This document shows, piece by piece, positions 27,401-35,929 of a stretch of 64,000 bases of DNA (positions are counted from its first letter, which is position 1; the number at the start of each line of letters is the position of its first letter). The DNA is taken from positions 6,169,001 to 6,233,000 of the forward strand of contig NC_135558.1 in assembly GCF_964340395.1 (NCBI RefSeq), in the 5' to 3' direction. Origin of the DNA: Glandiceps talaboti (Eukaryota; Hemichordata; Enteropneusta; Spengelidae). A program made the translations under genes and the position numbers. The notes below the pieces were generated by a model. That model was not told the origin of the DNA. It made no database searches and was given only the letters and a program-made list of their open reading frames with translations.

Positions 27401-28879
27401 CTTGTGAGTTACCACATAGATATGGGAACACCTAATTCTGGTGCGTCACAAGAAATCAAAGTGCATCACGATTTAGTGAGGCATCAAATTGGCTTACAGG
27501 GCACACTGGTCACGATACTTTACATACACATAAACAAATGGAGTTGTGACTTGTGTATAAATGTATCAACTTCTATTGTTCATTTGACAAAACAGGACAA
27601 AACTTCGTGATGTGTGCTTACTCATATATACAGGTGGTTCCGGAAAAGGAAGGTGTGAGTCACTAACGTACATCTACACTTAATATCAGATATTTCCTGA
27701 AAATAATCTAACAGAGGACAGTCACTACACCTACATTGAGGTTTATGGTAACATAATTCATTTTTTCTGATATTAACTGAATTTACACTTATTAAAAATA
27801 GTTAACCTTTTGTGGCATTTAATGAACACTCTGTTTTCAACTTTCAAAGTTTTTTTTTAATTCAAATTTGATCAGTGAAACTAATAGTTCTCATTAGATT
27901 ATCTAAAAGTCTACTTTGAAAAAATATAGAAAAGTCTATCAAATGACAATTTAGTATCATATTTTCACATCTGGTTAAATAGGAATCATACTTGTTTATT
28001 CTAGGTTGTTACAGATCTTGAATATGACATTAAAAATGTTGATAACAATTCTAAAACTAACATACATTTGTATCTACACAGTAAACAAGAAACATTTATT
28101 TTGATGTGCTATTGTGTACCTTAAGTACACTAATAATGTAATACTGTCAATTATTACTAAATACCTGACCTTTGACTCTGAATAGAAAAGATTTCCTTTT
28201 TGTAGAATTGTTTATTTTTGAGCTATAATTTGTCATTTTTGTAGAAAGCCTTCAGGACAGAAATGTTAGTTACTGTAGATATCTGGTGGCTATAAGCAAA
28301 CAGAGCATACTGAATTGGAAGTGGTAGATCCTGTTCAGTAACAATACAGATATTATACATGTGATGACTACATGACGACACCTTTATCACAACCCTACCC
28401 TTCAAGCTCCCCTACCCTGTTACCTCCCACCTCTTACCAAACACACCCAAATCTCTTTGACATCAAAATATATTCACGAGTAACACCCCCAACATCAAGT
28501 GTTCATGGAAGTCACAAATCGCTGATAGAATCTAACAGCTTGATGTCATTTCCTCGGTTCTAAATAACACCAATGATATGCCATTGAAATTGTTTCCTCA
28601 GTTCCTGTCAGAATTTCTTTTACTATTTTTTTGTTGAATAGCATCACTATACAGGGGATATGGCACACATACTAGAAGTGATTATACATACTTCATAACA
28701 CTGACTCTATGCTACCTTTATTACACCGTCAAGTACAGAATTCTGGCTAAGGAAATCGGGAAATCTAAAGTTAACTCCTATTCCATTCCAAAGCACAACA
28801 CAGCAAACATGTTTGAAATTCTAGTATATGTATTTATAATCCTATGTGTGAGTATATGCGATATGGTATGCATGTGTAT

Positions 28880-28925
<46 letters not shown>

Positions 28926-31900
28926 GTATTCATATCATATTTGTGTATGTATGTGTGTCTGTGTGTATGTGTGTGTGTGTGTGTGTGTGTGTTTGTACGT
29001 GTGTATTCGTATCATATTTGTGTATATATGTTGTGTGTGTGTTTGTACTATTTGTATGTGCGAGTGGAAAGTATCAGGTGTAAGTATAGATGAGTATATC
29101 ATTAGGAAGTGGAGAGGGGAACATTGCATTGAATGACATAACGTGAAAATGCATACATGTGTGTGTGCGGGTAGGGATGCATGTACAGGTACATGTAGGT
29201 GGGTAGGGGTGTGAGTGTAGGAGTGTGTACTGTAGGGGTTTGTGTATGCGTGTGGCTAGGGGTGTAGAGGTGTATGTGTGTAGGGGTGTCAGAGGTAAAG
29301 AAGAAGAGAACTTAGAATGTCTCTGTGTTTATATGTGCATGCATGCATATCCATGCTGTGTAATTTGACTCTTTGCCTATTGTCACTGTGAGGACTGTGG
29401 CAACAGATGTCTGTCTGATATACATTAAAATTGAAGTACCCAGGTGTAAAATCACTGCCAAGAATCCTTGAAACACGACCCATTCCATGTGTACAAATGT
29501 GATATTACTTTTTGAGGGTGACAGAAAAACACAGTCACTGTACACTATACACATTGTTTGTTAGCAGACCATTGAACAGTAACAGATTTTTATCTTCCAA
29601 TGACCAAATATTTCCATTTCACATTGATAACCCCTACACTGAGATCATACTACAAGCCTTGGCAACATGAAAAGGGAATGCTCACATACTGTGACGTTAT
29701 ATTAGAGACTGCATGCAAGGATAATTCACTGTATGAATCTACAATAATATTGCTGCAACACTTCACTTCTGGTCACAACATCAAAGACTACTGAAAAATC
29801 AGTCAATAATTTCAAACATCTCGTGTTTATGAGCCACACATAGCACCTCTCTGACTTCTAGCCAAGAATGTACTATTACATGGCCAACATAATAGCAAGC
29901 GATTAGGAAGGCATCACCCAGCTGTTTTCATCACTTGTCATGTCATTTCTGCCAAAATAAATCTTTTCAAATGTATGTACACCATATGTCCTCTGTAGAA
30001 AGTCTTGCATACACACCCCAAGTCAGCTTTATGACCATGCTATAGTTATGTATACAAAGTTTTGACAACTGGAGAGAAAAGGGTAGTTTCCCCTAATACT
30101 TCCAACATTTGTTGCCAGCTATGCAAACATCCCGACATTGTACACCATATACTCTCTATCCCTAGAAACCCTATATGCAATCTTTGATATTCTGATTTAT
30201 GACTTGGTAGAGGCCTAAATGTACCAGCAAAAGTAACATTTTAGTCAACTTCATGACAGACTTTTTTTTTTGTTATATTACTATTATTACATATGTACCA
30301 GAGATTACTTGCACCATTGCACACAGTGGTGGTATCTGCACATGCAGTGCAATACCAAAAACATCATGCATGCATGCAAATTATATGCAATGACAGTGCA
30401 ATCATTCATTGTACTAAAAGTCCGCATAACACAGTATCATTTTTTAAAGAAATTTGCTGTTTGGATAAATATATGTAATAATAACAGAGTCCCATTTCAT
30501 GTGAGTGCAAGTGTAGCTATTCATTAAGCATTTGCACTCATGCTTGCAGTATTTTCTGATGCACTTTCACTCGCTACCCTCATGAAAGTACAGGTGCAAA
30601 GAACACTGCAAGCAGGAGTGCAAATACCCCAGGGTATCTACACTTGCGCTCACATGTCATGAGGTTCTGTCGTATTACAGTTGTCACTGTAACAGCATAT
30701 ACATAATGAGGTAAAGGGATTTCTCTGTTCAAATTACATTGCATATCACAGAAAACATTTGAATTAATACTCCACCTTAGACAACTAGATGTTTTACACA
30801 ACAGTATATTAAATGTTTTAGTTGAAGGGTAGTTAAATTGATATAATCTATTCCGACATCATTTACCAAGAGTCCTACCCAAAATGAGTTCCTGAATCAT
30901 TTGCCAAGAGTTCTACCCAAAATGAGTTCCTGAATCATTTGCCAAGAGTCGTACCAAAATGAGTTCCTGAATCAGTTGCCAAAAGTCCTACCCAAAATGA
31001 GTTCCTGAATCATTTGGCAAAAGTCCTACCAAAATAATATTTGACAGCAAAAAGAATGAAAATTTTACCACACCACCTCCTCCTCATCAGGATCCACACT
31101 AACCAATCAGTCTACTACAAGCCAAGTAAAACATGGTATCATATGATATCAATACCATGGTATCCTCAACGTATTCATCAAAAATTTTATGAATTACAAC
31201 CAAGGCTCATATTCATCAAGCAGTGATACCACTGTGACCTTCACATAGTTCTAATAAAATCTAATATTCATACAAAGGCCATGAATGAAGTGACTTCTGA
31301 CCTTCAGGAATTTCCACTTCAAGGTTATCAGTTGTTATCTTATAGAAGTATGTCAGGAGTTGTATGGGCTGAGTTGACATTGTTGGTGTTATTATACTAC
31401 AACGTTCATCAAATATCATTCCTGTTACTATACATTGTAAGTTACATCATATTCAGGTACAGCAATAGTGACCCTATTATAGTCTACGTTCACTCCCAAA
31501 ATAGCCATCACCTACAAGGTTACAAAAGTGAAATAACAATGAGGCTGACATTGTGTTTACTTGTCCTCCATCAACAAGGTAATGTGTGATGAATCTCATA
31601 ATTTCCACAGACTCTTATAACGTCAGGGGACGGACCAGCTTTAAAAATAAATTTCAAATTGATCCATTTGTTATTTTGTGGTCAAATGATATCAAAATAC
31701 TGGCCTTCATAACAACCCAAGTCATTTGTAGATATCAAAATAGTCTCTTCAGGCAGGAGGGGTGACTCCAATATGCCTTCTTACACCCAAGTCTAAGAAG
31801 GCACATTGGAGCCACACCTCCTTGCCTTCTTAGGCCTGACATTTCATATGCACAAAGTGATGCCCCTTATCCCTTTGTGGTACATGTAAGTCTCGAGAAT

Positions 31901-34900
31901 TTTCATTTATCACTTTGTCCCATGACAACAAATGTTGTCTGTTATTAGCAGGCATACTAGATGGCAGTTATCACTCTCCTGGCCTCAAATACAGTCACAA
32001 CTGTATATAGAACTGTTAATAATCTACATCATGTCCAAATTACAGCTAACAGCTGATCATGGGTTAATTGATGTTTATTATATGCAGGAAATCTGCTAGC
32101 TGAAACAACACATTCTTCTTGGATAAAACAAACTGACAAATTATTTCATGCAAGTTGCTATACAACATGATGATAGCAGCCGATGATAAACCTACAGAGT
32201 TATAGAAACCTAAATTTTCAACCATGTAATAAATTCAATACAAATATAATATAATATTATACTAGGTGGGGCAAAAGTCTGTAATTAATTAACAGAACTC
32301 CATTTTGAAAGGTACTGTAAGTTGCAAGACTAGTATTCATTCAGAAATAAAGTTTAAAAATTTAAAAGACAAGTAAAAAGTTGTACAATATTATAACTAA
32401 CCTCTCAATCCCCATACATAAATATGACCCTTTTTCTACTGAAGACGTAGAATTACTGGGCATTTTTTTTTCGTAGTTTTTTTTAGTAGAAAAATGGTTA
32501 CGTGCAAATACTTGTTTTTGAATGTGGTGGTGGGGGACCTTGTTCTGAAACACCTATATTTTACCTGCAATATATACATGTCATCTTAGACAGTATGTCT
32601 GTCCTATGAGAGGATAGTATGGTACACATTCAATATTTGTCCTGTTCTAAACATGTCATACTGTAACATAGCTACACTAAAATGGCTATGAGAAGTTCTC
32701 AGTTGGTCACAGTAACCATGTCATAGATTTAAGTAACTATGATATATTTATTGAACGTAGTACCATGCCCCAGGTACCATACCATACCAAAACAAAGTGA
32801 GTGCTTCCTGAAATATATATCAATAGTGATAACATATGATTGATATGTATAATTCTGATTCCCTGCTGCAGTAAACAATGGATTAGGACATGGAGAAAAT
32901 ATTCCTACACTTTTACTGCATTCAGTAGCACAAGTTGCTTCCAGTAGAAAACCAACGAGAAATTACAGAACTGCTTCTAAGTCATTTAAACTTGTCAAAT
33001 TCCTAATGTTACCCTGGTAACAATTACCAAACGATACAATATTTTACTTGTATTTTCTATGATGATATATATATATCATTAAAGAGTTTGACAATAACAT
33101 CTGAACCTAAATACGTTGTATTTGTCCATGAACAGAATCAATGAACAGAATACAATGTAACATCTATGATGGTGCAATGATTGTACACAGTGTGATGAGG
33201 AGCTAATCAAATAGGTAATTTTTTATATACAAACTCCTACTGTGACTAGACTAATTCACAATTGATTTTTTGACTACCATATCTAAAACTTCAACTTTAC
33301 AGACAACACAAATATTAATATAATACAAATATTACAAAAAATAATTAATATATTATCATCACCATGCAACCTTCATGAAGCACTGGATATATGATACGTC
33401 ATGTATATTATTGTGTACCCTTGTTGAAAACCAGATGACATCAATATATCACACTCTGAGATGAAAATAGGAGTCGGATTCCAACTTGTCAACACTATAC
33501 AATGCTGTGATCTAACAGCTAGGTTATTTTTTATGAGATCGGTGATACTTACTCTACTGAACAGCTTTCAGTATAAAAATAATGACTTTTTTATTTTGAT
33601 ATGTATTTAAGATATCAAAATTAAAGGTTTTCTATTCATACATATTATACTTGGGATGTTGAGGAGAGACTTAAACTATAATGGTTTGCATCATGTGGTC
33701 TAGGTGTAATTGGTTCAGTTGGTAGCGGATAGCATGCTGGTTACTAGCATTATCCCTTCAATGAGTTATCACTCTACTGCAGTCACTCTGGTGATGCAAT
33801 GAATCATCTTTGCATGACCCCTTTGTTCACTGGCTGCTGATCAATCTTGTGTAACAGTCTACATTATACGCCATATGAACTGAGGATTTAACAAACCGGC
33901 TTACTAGATCTTTACACTGATTACTTTGTGAATTGTGTTTCAAACATAATTTTTTTTCCTGATCTCTGAGTATGAAAGATTAAATTACTTGGGTTTCCTT
34001 CGTCACTTGGTTTGTAAATGACTAATGACTGTTTAATTGCATACTAGTATTGACAAAGATTGAAAAGTGTGAACTTTATGGGTTTTCTTCAATTCATGCT
34101 ATGGCCATGGAACAGAACATAAACACTGTCATACATAACTTCAAAATATACAGATGCATGATGGTGATAACAATTGACTCTACATAAATAATTGCACTGT
34201 CCTGAACATGTTCACATGTTCTGTAAGTGTTACTTGTATGGCTTCCCAATCTATGCATTCGTAGGGCTTCCAGGTCATCAGCTCAGATTTGAACTCATAC
34301 TAAGAAACTTAAGGTTTTGTAATGTAACCCTTGAAACAAACACTAAATGCATCTTGCCAGTGACATGACCTAGCTCTGTGGGAACCAGCTTTGTCTGTCA
34401 GCAGATACATGCAGCTTGAAAATACTGTCTTACAGTTGATAAATATGAGTACAATATGAATCACCACAAAAAGGAACCAACGTTTCAGATACCAATATAT
34501 CAGAAAACGAACCCACCATAATTTGAGAAACATAAAAAACCCATAAACTAGCCAGTAAATAATGTTGTTGACACTGTTGAAGTGTTTTGAACTACTTTAT
34601 GTTGTTTGTTTATACTAACTATGGTATATGTCATACTTCTAAAAAAAATATTACAGCTCTGGCAGTCTGATTGGCCAGCCAAGGCCATAGGCAAATATTT
34701 TGATAAAGACATGCAAAATTTGACCATTAAAATAACATGAGTATATTTACATGTCATGTAAAATAACACATTATAGCTATCATATCAGTGCATGCAGTGA
34801 CCAGGGTTTCAAAGACTGTTGGAAACAAAAACACATTTTAAACTTAAAACTACTTTTTTTTTAAATGTTTGCTATGACTTCCCACTACATGTATCTAAAA

Positions 34901-35781
34901 ATAACTTTCGATGCACACCGCCAATTTCCTTCAATACAGACTGAGGCCATCTGTCACTCGGTACACTACTACACTTATGTTAACTTGGTACTGCGTTGAA
35001 AAGTGGTTCAACTTACGAATCTACGATATGACGTTTAACATTACAGAACCAATATGTCACCTATTAATATGTATCTAATAAATGTTTTGCTCATGAGTTC
35101 ACGCTATGATTGATTTCATTATTTCATAGAAGGTGAATTGTTCTCCTCTGAGAGTGTAGGGCAGCTGTAACAGTAGGCGAGCGTATCGTTGACGAAATAT
35201 GTTAATTACAATGTAAATAAATTTGATACTTCTTCAGTTCTTGTGTTTTTTTCTGTTGCTCTTTCTTGTTTGTGGAGCGTGTGTCAATACAGGTAATAGG
35301 GATTCATCTACGTGTTTCCGTGAAATATTCGAGTGAATAGCCTTATGGCCTTCACGCACTTCCCGCTTCGGCTAAGTCAACTACGTACGTACAACTTGGG
35401 TTCAAAACATACGGGAAAAGGCACTCCCCCTTCTTTTATATCGTGAATATCTTCCGGACAGCTACAGAATTTTCACAACTTGTGTGACATGCATTTTGAT
35501 TTTGATGGGGAAACCATTGACAATCATTCCAAACAAACAAACACAACGTATTTATTCCTAGACACTCTCTGAAGTGGCTAAATAAACGACAGTCGGACAT
35601 GTACAACTGTGCGATTCACATAACCACCTGACCGACTGGCTCACAGGATCACTAGCGCAGCACAACACATCAGTCCTGGTGAACTGAAATCCCGTTTTCG
35701 TCCAATTTCAAATTCCTCTTAATTCCCACAGAGTCATAATTTAATAAATACACTTACCCAAAGTTCTGTTCCCCAGCTCAT
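3081..35781 (-). CDS. FNBP1: F-BAR protein of the FBP17/TOCA-1/CIP4 family (5' part, 8 coding exons)
   Basis: Eight coding exons on the minus strand join in one frame: 35781-35758, 10238-10123, 7599-7552, 6485-6269, 5816-5712, 5030-4902, 4018-3872 and 3293-3081 (999 nt, 333 residues). All have GT donors and AG acceptors. The protein opens with MSWGTELW and DQYEVIEKHTKYG, the signature of the FBP17/TOCA/CIP4 group. The F-BAR domain spans about residues 1-285, with the basic K33/R35 pair in the membrane-binding helix, GQHEVISES near residue 84, and the closing TGLDPPDDI motif. A basic linker (KAKRKKERR) follows. Members of this family form crescent dimers that tubulate PIP2-rich membrane and, through HR1 and SH3 domains, bind Cdc42 and N-WASP/dynamin. 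Those C-terminal domains are not in the window, so the gene runs off the left edge. Three vertebrate paralogues exist; which one this matches best cannot be told, so the symbol marks the family only. Confidence 0.93.
3560..3587 (+). repeat. Poly-G tract
   Basis: A run of about 18 G, one AA interruption, then 7 more G, in intron 7 of the F-BAR gene. Confidence 0.9.
3610..3783 (+). mobile_element. hAT-like MITE, copy 1 (174 bp)
   Basis: Ends are inverted: CAGTGTGCTCT at the left and AGGGCACACTG at the right. They are flanked by an imperfect 8-bp duplication, GTACTTAG (3602-3609) and GTATTGAG (3784-3791). CAGTG-type ends and 8-bp target duplications are typical of hAT elements. Related copies lie at 17869-18022 (reverse) and 27400-27508. 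It lies in intron 7 of the F-BAR gene. Confidence 0.6.
3872..4018 (-). CDS. FNBP1: F-BAR gene, exon 7
   Basis: 147 nt, phase 0 at both ends, acceptor GGACAG and donor GTGAGT. Encodes QLQDLDEHRIDTLAELYKKF through CITVAGNAVDHAA. It matches the family's EMEERRI...VIPIIGKCLDGI segment. Confidence 0.94.
4765..4890 (+). mobile_element. Probable SINE fragment
   Basis: Contains TTTTCCCCGGGTACTCCGG followed by TTTCCTCC, a sequence I associate with SINE-like repeats of many marine invertebrates. It ends with a tail like ATAAATAAAGATTATTA. Assignment is from memory of the motif only. Confidence 0.35.
4902..5030 (-). CDS. FNBP1: F-BAR gene, exon 6
   Basis: 129 nt, phase 0 at both ends, acceptor ATTTAG and donor GTATGT. 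Encodes ARGQMNSKMQVCEDCKNEYL through ALPQVFK, corresponding to the FBP17 stretch that ends HIPNIFQ. Confidence 0.93.
5712..5816 (-). CDS. FNBP1: F-BAR gene, exon 5
   Basis: 105 nt, phase 0 at both ends, acceptor TTTCAG and donor GTAAAA. Encodes ARKSYEAAHKASENAK through RAQVEK, the coiled-coil arm of the F-BAR dimer. Confidence 0.93.
6269..6485 (-). CDS. FNBP1: F-BAR gene, exon 4
   Basis: 217 nt (acceptor AACAG, donor GTAAAT), phase 2 to phase 0. Encodes the long F-BAR helix with LAGQHEVISESL and VKELKSERKKFLQEG. Length and spacing match the vertebrate proteins with no gap. Confidence 0.94.
6694..6796. mobile_element. Foldback element, GTCTGTAAGGTATGCCGTGAC family, copy 1
   Basis: Starts GTCTGTAAGGTATGCCGTGAC and ends with its imperfect reverse complement, GTCACGACGTATCTTACAG. 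The middle carries CATCGGCCAACCC and GGCCGGTGAGGGCG. Related copies are at 13408-13493 and 60337-60401. Confidence 0.6.
7040..7400. repeat. Tandem array, 78-bp unit, about 4.5 copies
   Basis: The word GTTACACTCATTTCAATAC recurs at 7066, 7144 and 7222, with diverged copies at 7300 and near 7376. Spacing is 78 bp, a multiple of three, so long open frames appear on both strands without coding anything recognisable. It lies in intron 3 of the F-BAR gene. Confidence 0.85.
7552..7599 (-). CDS. FNBP1: F-BAR gene, exon 3
   Basis: A 48-nt exon (acceptor CATAG, donor GTAAGT), phase 2 to phase 2, encoding the basic stretch KLAKSYTPKKKENEN. It matches the KxSKKYxPKK loop of FBP17. Confidence 0.9.
7845..7955 (+). 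mobile_element. tRNA-derived SINE-like fragment
   Basis: Has an A-box-like GGGTAGCATACATGAAGCTGG and a B-box-like GGGTTTGAATCCCG about 45 bp further on. Spacing resembles a Pol III promoter but there is no cloverleaf with a full acceptor stem. A similar core is at 27195-27285. Confidence 0.4.
10123..10238 (-). CDS. FNBP1: F-BAR gene, exon 2
   Basis: Acceptor CTACAG, donor GTGAGT, 116 nt, phase 0 to phase 2. Encodes DQYEVIEKH through IENEYAAALR, the FCH core with the conserved FVKDR and EYA..L motif. Confidence 0.94.
10576..10853. promoter_or_regulatory. Cluster of four octamer (ATGCAAAT) motifs
   Basis: Exact ATGCAAAT occurs at 10579-10586, 10779-10786, 10811-10818 and 10844-10851; a reverse copy is at 11505-11512. 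Two copies lie in a 24-bp direct duplication. The octamer is the classical POU-domain binding site. The cluster lies just upstream of the open frame at 10921, so it could be that element's promoter or a cis-element in intron 1. Confidence 0.4.
10915..11323 (+). pseudogene. Decayed or internally deleted ORF locus, nested antisense in F-BAR intron 1
   Basis: An ATG at 10915 (TTACAAATGG context) opens an 88-residue frame beginning MEDISVDSEHNDLFNLNYF, acidic at first and then Gln/Pro/His-rich, with locally higher G+C than the surroundings. It stops at TGA 11179-11181. In the same frame, after two stops (TGA, then TAG), the reading continues as a Cys/basic-rich stretch (SCRRKHLCQSSCQC) and ends SVIFSDSDED followed by TAA, which looks like a genuine C-terminus. 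Start and end of one protein with the middle missing or decayed suits a deletion derivative of a DNA transposon, or a dead host gene. The family is not recognised. Confidence 0.35.
11675..11875. mobile_element. Foldback MITE with AACAGAACCCCATGG ends, copy A
   Basis: About 200 bp, almost a perfect palindrome. The left arm reads ACAGAACCCCATGGCCTCGC and the right arm ends GAGGCCATGGAGTTCTGTCA. TAATA-type sequence borders both ends. Copies with the same tips are at 18198-18397 and 30475-30677; a half copy is near 57780-57873. The terminal TAA could be a PIF/Harbinger-like TWA target. Confidence 0.75.
12391..12715. repeat. Compound (CATA)n/(CA)n microsatellite, about 325 bp
   Basis: Alternating CATA and CA blocks make open frames on both strands that read only as Tyr/Ile/His/Thr or Cys/Val/Met repeats. 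These frames are artefacts. Confidence 0.97.
13408..13493. mobile_element. Foldback element, GTCTGTAAGGTATGCCGTGAC family, copy 2
   Basis: Reverse orientation relative to the copy at 6694: GGTTGGCCGATGTGTGAGGG, then ATCACGGCATACCTTACAGAC. Also contains TCACCGGTCTCCTCC. Confidence 0.55.
14394..14571. mobile_element. Foldback MITE, GTAGCCTACCTG family, copy 1
   Basis: Inverted arms start GTAGCCTACCTGAAGTCTTG and return as CAAGACTACAGGTACAAGTA with GGCTAC at the tip. The central hairpin pairs GCCATTTTGATTTTTTGGAT with ATCCAAAAAATCAAAATGGC. The related element at 37510-37855 carries a tandemly amplified end. Confidence 0.7.
16025..16409. mobile_element. Foldback element, TCTAGTTCCTGATGA family, long copy (385 bp)
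   Basis: Left tip GGTCTAGTTCCTGATGATAG; right tip ATCGTCAGGAACTAGACTAT. A second inner pair is CGTCTAGTCAATCTCGTTAC and its reverse GGAGATTGACTAGACG. The 125-bp short relative is at 57453-57577. It sits within a diverged local repeat of GTTACC and TGCAAGTTTTACCA words (15800-16030 and 16410-16500). Confidence 0.65.
17110..17163 (-). CDS. Possible alternative first exon of the F-BAR gene
   Basis: Inside intron 1, an ATG opens an 18-codon reading, MKLVAIEGISTSSLELAQ, ending at CAG|GTATAA in phase 0. That is exactly the phase needed to join exon 2 (DQYEVIEKH). An in-frame TGA lies just upstream, so the ATG would be the first in frame. The joined protein would replace MSWGTELW with a new N-terminus. 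Only the open frame, donor and phase support this; no family homology is recognised. Confidence 0.3.
17869..18022 (-). mobile_element. hAT-like MITE, copy 2 (reverse)
   Basis: Reads on the minus strand like the element at 3610-3783, including TGACTCA/CACCACAT, GGGGAACACCAAATT and GGCTTAGAGGGCATACTG. Its outer left tip has decayed (AGAGGGAATCCTGG in place of AGAGCACACTG). Confidence 0.55.
18198..18397. mobile_element. Foldback MITE with GGAACCCCATG ends, copy B
   Basis: Left arm GGAACCCCATGTCGCATGAG, right arm ending CATCATGGGGTTCTGTCATA. The inner part shares GAGTGCAAGTGTAG, TGCAGTGTTTTCTG and TGCACATTCAC with copy C at 30475-30677. Confidence 0.7.
19065..19650. repeat. Tandem array, about 190-230 bp unit, three copies
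   Basis: Units share TTGACATGTCTG...GATGGGTGTG, then ACTTACAGGTAAAATAT at 19100, 19328 and 19519, and end TCCATCAATATCATATTC. Spacings are 228 and 191 bp; the second unit has an extra ACTTCACAGATAAC segment. It lies in F-BAR intron 1. Confidence 0.85.
22423..23081. mobile_element. DNA-transposon-like element with composite inverted ends (659 bp)
   Basis: The tips TGTAGGAATATG (22423-22434) and CATATTCCTACA (23070-23081) are exact reverse complements. About 47 bp inside, a second pair, TTTACCCACAACTCTCTCTG at 22481-22502, matches 23032-23053 perfectly over 22 bp. No transposase reading is visible between them, so it is non-autonomous. Confidence 0.7.
24120..24185. mobile_element. Short foldback element, AGAGACTTGGC family, copy 1
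   Basis: AGAGACTTGGCTATCTGCCT at the left pairs with a right arm ending GGCCAAGTCTCT. A 90-bp relative is at 25993-26082 and a half copy near 62181-62217. Confidence 0.55.
24261..24450 (-). other. Coding-like island of unknown origin in F-BAR intron 1
   Basis: On the minus strand an open frame of 60-odd codons (PPKLVLLLDDRAFF..., then KRTKFAMRACSILDSDVRAC, IFYRKNIQGLADRLLQ) has much higher G+C and CpG-bearing codons than the A+T-rich surroundings. It ends at a possible donor, AAAG|GTAATG, in phase 1. That phase does not fit F-BAR exon 2 (phase 0), so it is not an exon joining there. A retro-element fragment, pseudogene piece or exon of an unseen gene are possible. No family is recognised. 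Confidence 0.3.
25607..25803. mobile_element. Foldback MITE with CTATCCTACTGGACTT arms
   Basis: Arms of about 75 bp: AATCTATCCTACTGGACTT, TGTTGTTTTGAAT and ATGTCCTAT on the left recur inverted on the right (AGTCCAGTAGGATAGATTGT). The centre is about 30 bp. No second copy was found here. Confidence 0.7.
25993..26082. mobile_element. Short foldback element, AGAGACTTGGC family, copy 2
   Basis: CTAGCTGAGAGACTGGGCTG at the left and AGCCAAGTCTCTGAGCTAG at the right form about 30-bp arms. Confidence 0.55.
27131..27345. mobile_element. Inverted-repeat element with a tRNA-like (Pol III) core
   Basis: Outer arms CCACAGTCTTGTTGTGGTCT (from 27148) and its reverse, AGACCACAAAGTCTGTGG (to 27338), with ATCAATAA beyond them on both sides. 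Inside lies a tRNA-like A box (TAGCACAATTGG, from 27210) and B-box-like GGGTTTGTGTCCC. The core resembles the fragment at 7845-7955. Confidence 0.55.
27400..27508 (+). mobile_element. hAT-like MITE, copy 3 (left end missing)
   Basis: Matches the right two-thirds of the element at 3610-3783: GTTACCACATAGATA, GGGAACACC, GGTGCGTCAC, AATTGGCTTACAGGGCACAC and the terminal TG. Confidence 0.5.
28871..29045. repeat. (TG)n microsatellite, interrupted
   Basis: Two (TG)n blocks separated by a duplicated ATTC.TATCATATTTGTGTAT segment. The open Val/Cys-rich frames are repeat artefacts. Confidence 0.95.
30475..30677. mobile_element. Foldback MITE with ACAGAGTCCCAT ends, copy C
   Basis: TAATAATAACAGAGTCCCAT at the left, CATGAGGTTCTGTCGTATTA at the right. 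The internal GCAAGTGTAG and GCATTTGCACTCATGCTTGC match copy B at 18198-18397. Confidence 0.7.
30858..31035. repeat. Tandem array, 37-38 bp unit, four copies
   Basis: GAGTTCCTGAATCATTTGCC followed by AAGAGTCCTACCCAAAAT recurs, with GAGTTCCTGA at 30886, 30924, 30961 and 30999. Units are contiguous without spacers, so this is not a CRISPR array. Confidence 0.9.
31752..31825. repeat. Imperfect 74-nt hairpin
   Basis: GACTCCAATATGCCTTCTTA pairs with TAAGAAGGCACATTGGAGCC, continuing into GGAGG/CCTCC and GGC/GCC. It could be a small foldback element or a transcribed hairpin. Confidence 0.5.
35758..35781 (-). CDS. FNBP1: F-BAR gene, coding exon 1 (start codon)
   Basis: Encodes MSWGTELW and ends at a GTAAGT donor in phase 0. 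The ATG has A at -3. As I recall, the vertebrate family members have the same first eight residues split from the next exon at this point. Confidence 0.92.
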
Positions 35782-35883
35782 ATTGACCCCTCTGACAGAG
35801 GATCAACGGTAACTTTGAACGTTTAACTCCTTATGTTTGAATGAAAACCAATCTGTTCTCGCCCTACAGAACTGCGAGAAAAT

Positions 35884-35929
35884 CAAAATGGCGGATGTAT
35901 GTGAGATCAGCGATGTGCATTGTGGGTAG
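35884..35929. promoter_or_regulatory. Likely F-BAR gene core promoter with YY1 and ZNF143/Staf-type motifs
   Basis: About 105-150 bp upstream of the F-BAR ATG, AAAATGGCGG (35885-35894, plus strand) fits the YY1 consensus. CTACCCACAATGCACATCG (35929-35911, read on the minus strand) is close to the Staf/ZNF143 consensus. Both motif types are typical of TATA-less animal promoters near the start site. The assignment is by motif only. Confidence 0.5.

Larger units (their letters stand above)
10239..35757. other. Intron 1 of the F-BAR gene (about 25.5 kb)
   Basis: Apart from the separately listed repeats, the possible alternative first exon (17110-17163), the decayed locus (10915-11323) and the coding-like island (24261-24450), I see no coding sequence. 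Stretches such as 20100-22400, 28100-28800, 29300-30400 and 32000-35700 hold plain A+T-rich DNA with scattered poly-T/poly-A. Confidence 0.7.

Noticed and set aside
28809-29136. Val/Cys-rich frames
   Set aside because: (TG)n microsatellite artefact.
30858-31035. CRISPR-like repeats
   Set aside because: Units abut without unique spacers and the genome is eukaryotic.
31281-31589. 102-residue plus-strand open frame with hydrophobic stretches
   Set aside because: Hydrophobicity follows from T-rich composition; no start context, homology or exon borders.
33700-33800. tRNA-like stretch GGTTCAGTTGGTAGCGGATA
   Set aside because: Resembles an A box, but no B box or acceptor stem follows; at best a decayed SINE.
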